DNA from: Bosea vestrisii
GTDB lineage: Bacteria; Pseudomonadota; Alphaproteobacteria; Rhizobiales; Beijerinckiaceae
DNA length: 64,000 nt
Assembly (NCBI RefSeq): GCF_030144325.1
Contig: NZ_CP126307.1
Location: forward strand, 4,864,001-4,928,000
Direction: 5' to 3'
Of the stretch, positions 62,877-64,000 are shown one piece after another (position 1 is the first letter of the stretch; every line of letters starts with the position of its first letter). The position numbers and the translations under genes are program-made. Below the pieces are notes generated by a model. The model was not told where the DNA came from. It saw nothing but the letters and a program-made list of their open reading frames with translations, and did not search any database.

Positions 62877-63803
62877 CTAACCTGATGTTATCTTTCGGGC
62901 GGCGACCCGCGGTGAAACGACGGCGGTCATCTCCTCGCGCAGCAGGCGGACGAAGGTTTCGGCGTAGAGCGAGAGAGCCTTGTCGTTCTTCATCGCGACA
63001 TAGGTCTGGAAATGGGTCGGCTCCTCGATCGGGATGTTGACGATCCCCTGCATCGAGCCATGCGCCACGGTGAACTGGTCGATGATGGCGATGCCGAGCC
63101 CGGCCCGCACCAGCGAGCAGACCGTGGTTCCGAACCGCGCCTTGATCGCCATGTCGTAATGCAGCTTCTGGCGCTCGAATATCTCGCTCATGATCCGCCC
63201 ATAAGGATCGGTCGGGTCGATGCCGATCAACGGATGCTGGACGATCTCGCGGGCCGAGATGCTGGTGCGCCCGGCGAGCGGATGGTCCTGCGGAACGATG
63301 CAGAGCAGCTCACCCATCGCCAAGGGCATGAAATCCAGCCCGGGATGGTCGAGCTTGTAGCTCATCGCCACGATCTCGCCCTTGCCGAGCAGGAGGTAGT
63401 CGAGCGCCTCCTCGATCTTCAGGATGTTGATGTCGATGCGCAGGTCGGGATGCTTGCGCCTGAGACGCTCGATCGCGCGCGGCACCATGACATGGCAGAT
63501 GCTCGGTACCGAGCCGAACTTGAACTCGACATCGCCGCCACGCTCGATCCGGGCCAGCATCGAGTGCAGGTCGTCGACCTTGCGGTAGACGCCGTTGATC
63601 TGCTCGAAGATGTCCTTGGCTTCAGGGGTCGGCAGATAGCGGCCGTGCCGGCGGTCAAACAGCTTGAGCCGGAGCGTCCGCTCGGTGTGCTTCATCAGCC
63701 GGCTGATGCCGGGCGCGGAGACGTTGAGCAATTTGGCCGCGCCGGCAATCGTGCCGGTGATCATGATCGCCCGGATCACCTCGATCTGGCGCAGCGTGAG
63801 CAT
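62877..63803 (-). CDS. LysR-family transcriptional regulator of the quinate/shikimate cluster
   Basis: 308 residues from ATG 63803 (MLTLRQIEVIRAIMITGTIA); the frame extends to 63908 without an SD or family similarity. HTH GAAKLLNVSAPGISRLMKHT and effector domain with CHVMVPRAIERLRRKHPDLR and HPLIGIDPTDPYGR. First gene of the minus-strand cluster, 100 bases upstream of the dehydrogenase; the classical LysR arrangement of divergence is absent, so autoregulation within the same operon is suggested. Confidence 0.9.
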   Translation of the reverse strand: MLTLRQIEVIRAIMITGTIAGAAKLLNVSAPGISRLMKHTERTLRLKLFDRRHGRYLPTPEAKDIFEQINGVYRKVDDLHSMLARIERGGDVEFKFGSVPSICHVMVPRAIERLRRKHPDLRIDINILKIEEALDYLLLGKGEIVAMSYKLDHPGLDFMPLAMGELLCIVPQDHPLAGRTSISAREIVQHPLIGIDPTDPYGRIMSEIFERQKLHYDMAIKARFGTTVCSLVRAGLGIAIIDQFTVAHGSMQGIVNIPIEEPTHFQTYVAMKNDKALSLYAETFVRLLREEMTAVVSPRVAARKITSG

Positions 63804-63955
63804 GGCCGGCGTTTCCCCTGTCTGCTTCTTGCCGGCAGCGGAAGGGAGGGGCGCTTGCCTGTCAAGACGGGGGCCAGCCCGGTTGGACCGAGTTGACTCC
63901 CGCGTCATTTGCCGGTCAGCTTCCCTTAGGTCGTCGATCGGTCCGGGGGATTGTT

Positions 63956-64000
63956 ATGGCAGGCCAGCTTCATCCCGCGGCGCCGGATCACCTGCCGGCG
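63956..64000 (+). CDS. 5' end of a gene leaving the window
   Basis: ATG 63956 with GGGGGA 7 bases upstream opens MAGQLHPAAPDHLPA, still open at 64000. Fifteen residues are too few to name it. Divergent from the LysR gene. Confidence 0.5.
   Translation, partial: MAGQLHPAAPDHLPA

Overview
The window is high-GC, densely coded DNA from an alphaproteobacterium, most likely of the order Hyphomicrobiales (Rhizobiales). I infer a Bosea-like genome from the ffh-rpsP-rimM-trmD block, the many tripartite-tricarboxylate, branched-chain-type and solute-binding transport genes, the LysE, DUF486 and SemiSWEET genes, and the abundant GC-rich palindromic intergenic repeats. No rRNA, tRNA, CRISPR array, integrase or transposase gene was found.

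Layout. 1-4694: small metabolic and envelope genes (metallo-hydrolase running off the left edge, methyltransferase, secreted esterase, LysE exporter, CAP lipoprotein). 4963-8984: translation and secretion block ffh, rpsP, rimM, HAD phosphatase, trmD, with a palindromic repeat between rpsP and rimM. 8975-14201: rhodanese, acetyltransferase, aspartate aminotransferase, transglutaminase-like protein, several very small genes, UPF0178 protein. 14207-15186: a zinc-metallopeptidase-like gene broken by one frameshift. 15388-22201: Bug-type binding protein, SAF-domain dehydrogenase, soluble sugar dehydrogenase, small membrane proteins, lytic transglycosylase. 22338-25564: a DeoR regulator facing an esterase plus orphan binding-protein operon that has a phased CCGA operator-like array upstream.

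25721-28431: leuB, followed by about 1 kb of inserted DNA that encodes an HExxH protein and ends in a second copy of the leuB 3' end, so the inserted protein carries a LeuB tail. 28449-36766: MsbA-like exporter, LuxR-type regulator, the deleted relic of an autotransporter gene, two tandem small paralogous helical proteins, a 35-residue ORF with a perfect Shine-Dalgarno, an intact glycine-rich autotransporter and a small cysteine-rich secreted protein. This looks like a surface-protein locus with an unusual history.

36797-48647: cpdB; a CoA-ester operon (CoA-transferase, acyl-CoA dehydrogenase, FAS1-like dehydratase); and, divergent from it, a complete branched-chain-type ABC importer with an aldehyde dehydrogenase. 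Together they suggest uptake and CoA-dependent breakdown of an organic acid. 48753-54859: methyltransferase, Lrp regulator with divergent MFS exporter, zinc alcohol dehydrogenase, LysR regulator with divergent metallo-hydrolase.

54992-63803: one minus-strand cluster that reads as a quinate/shikimate utilisation module: LysR regulator, shikimate/quinate-type dehydrogenase, a complete branched-chain-type ABC importer, and a two-domain 3-dehydroshikimate dehydratase that would yield protocatechuate. The last gene carries a one-base frameshift in a C5 tract. A further gene starts at 63956 and leaves the window.
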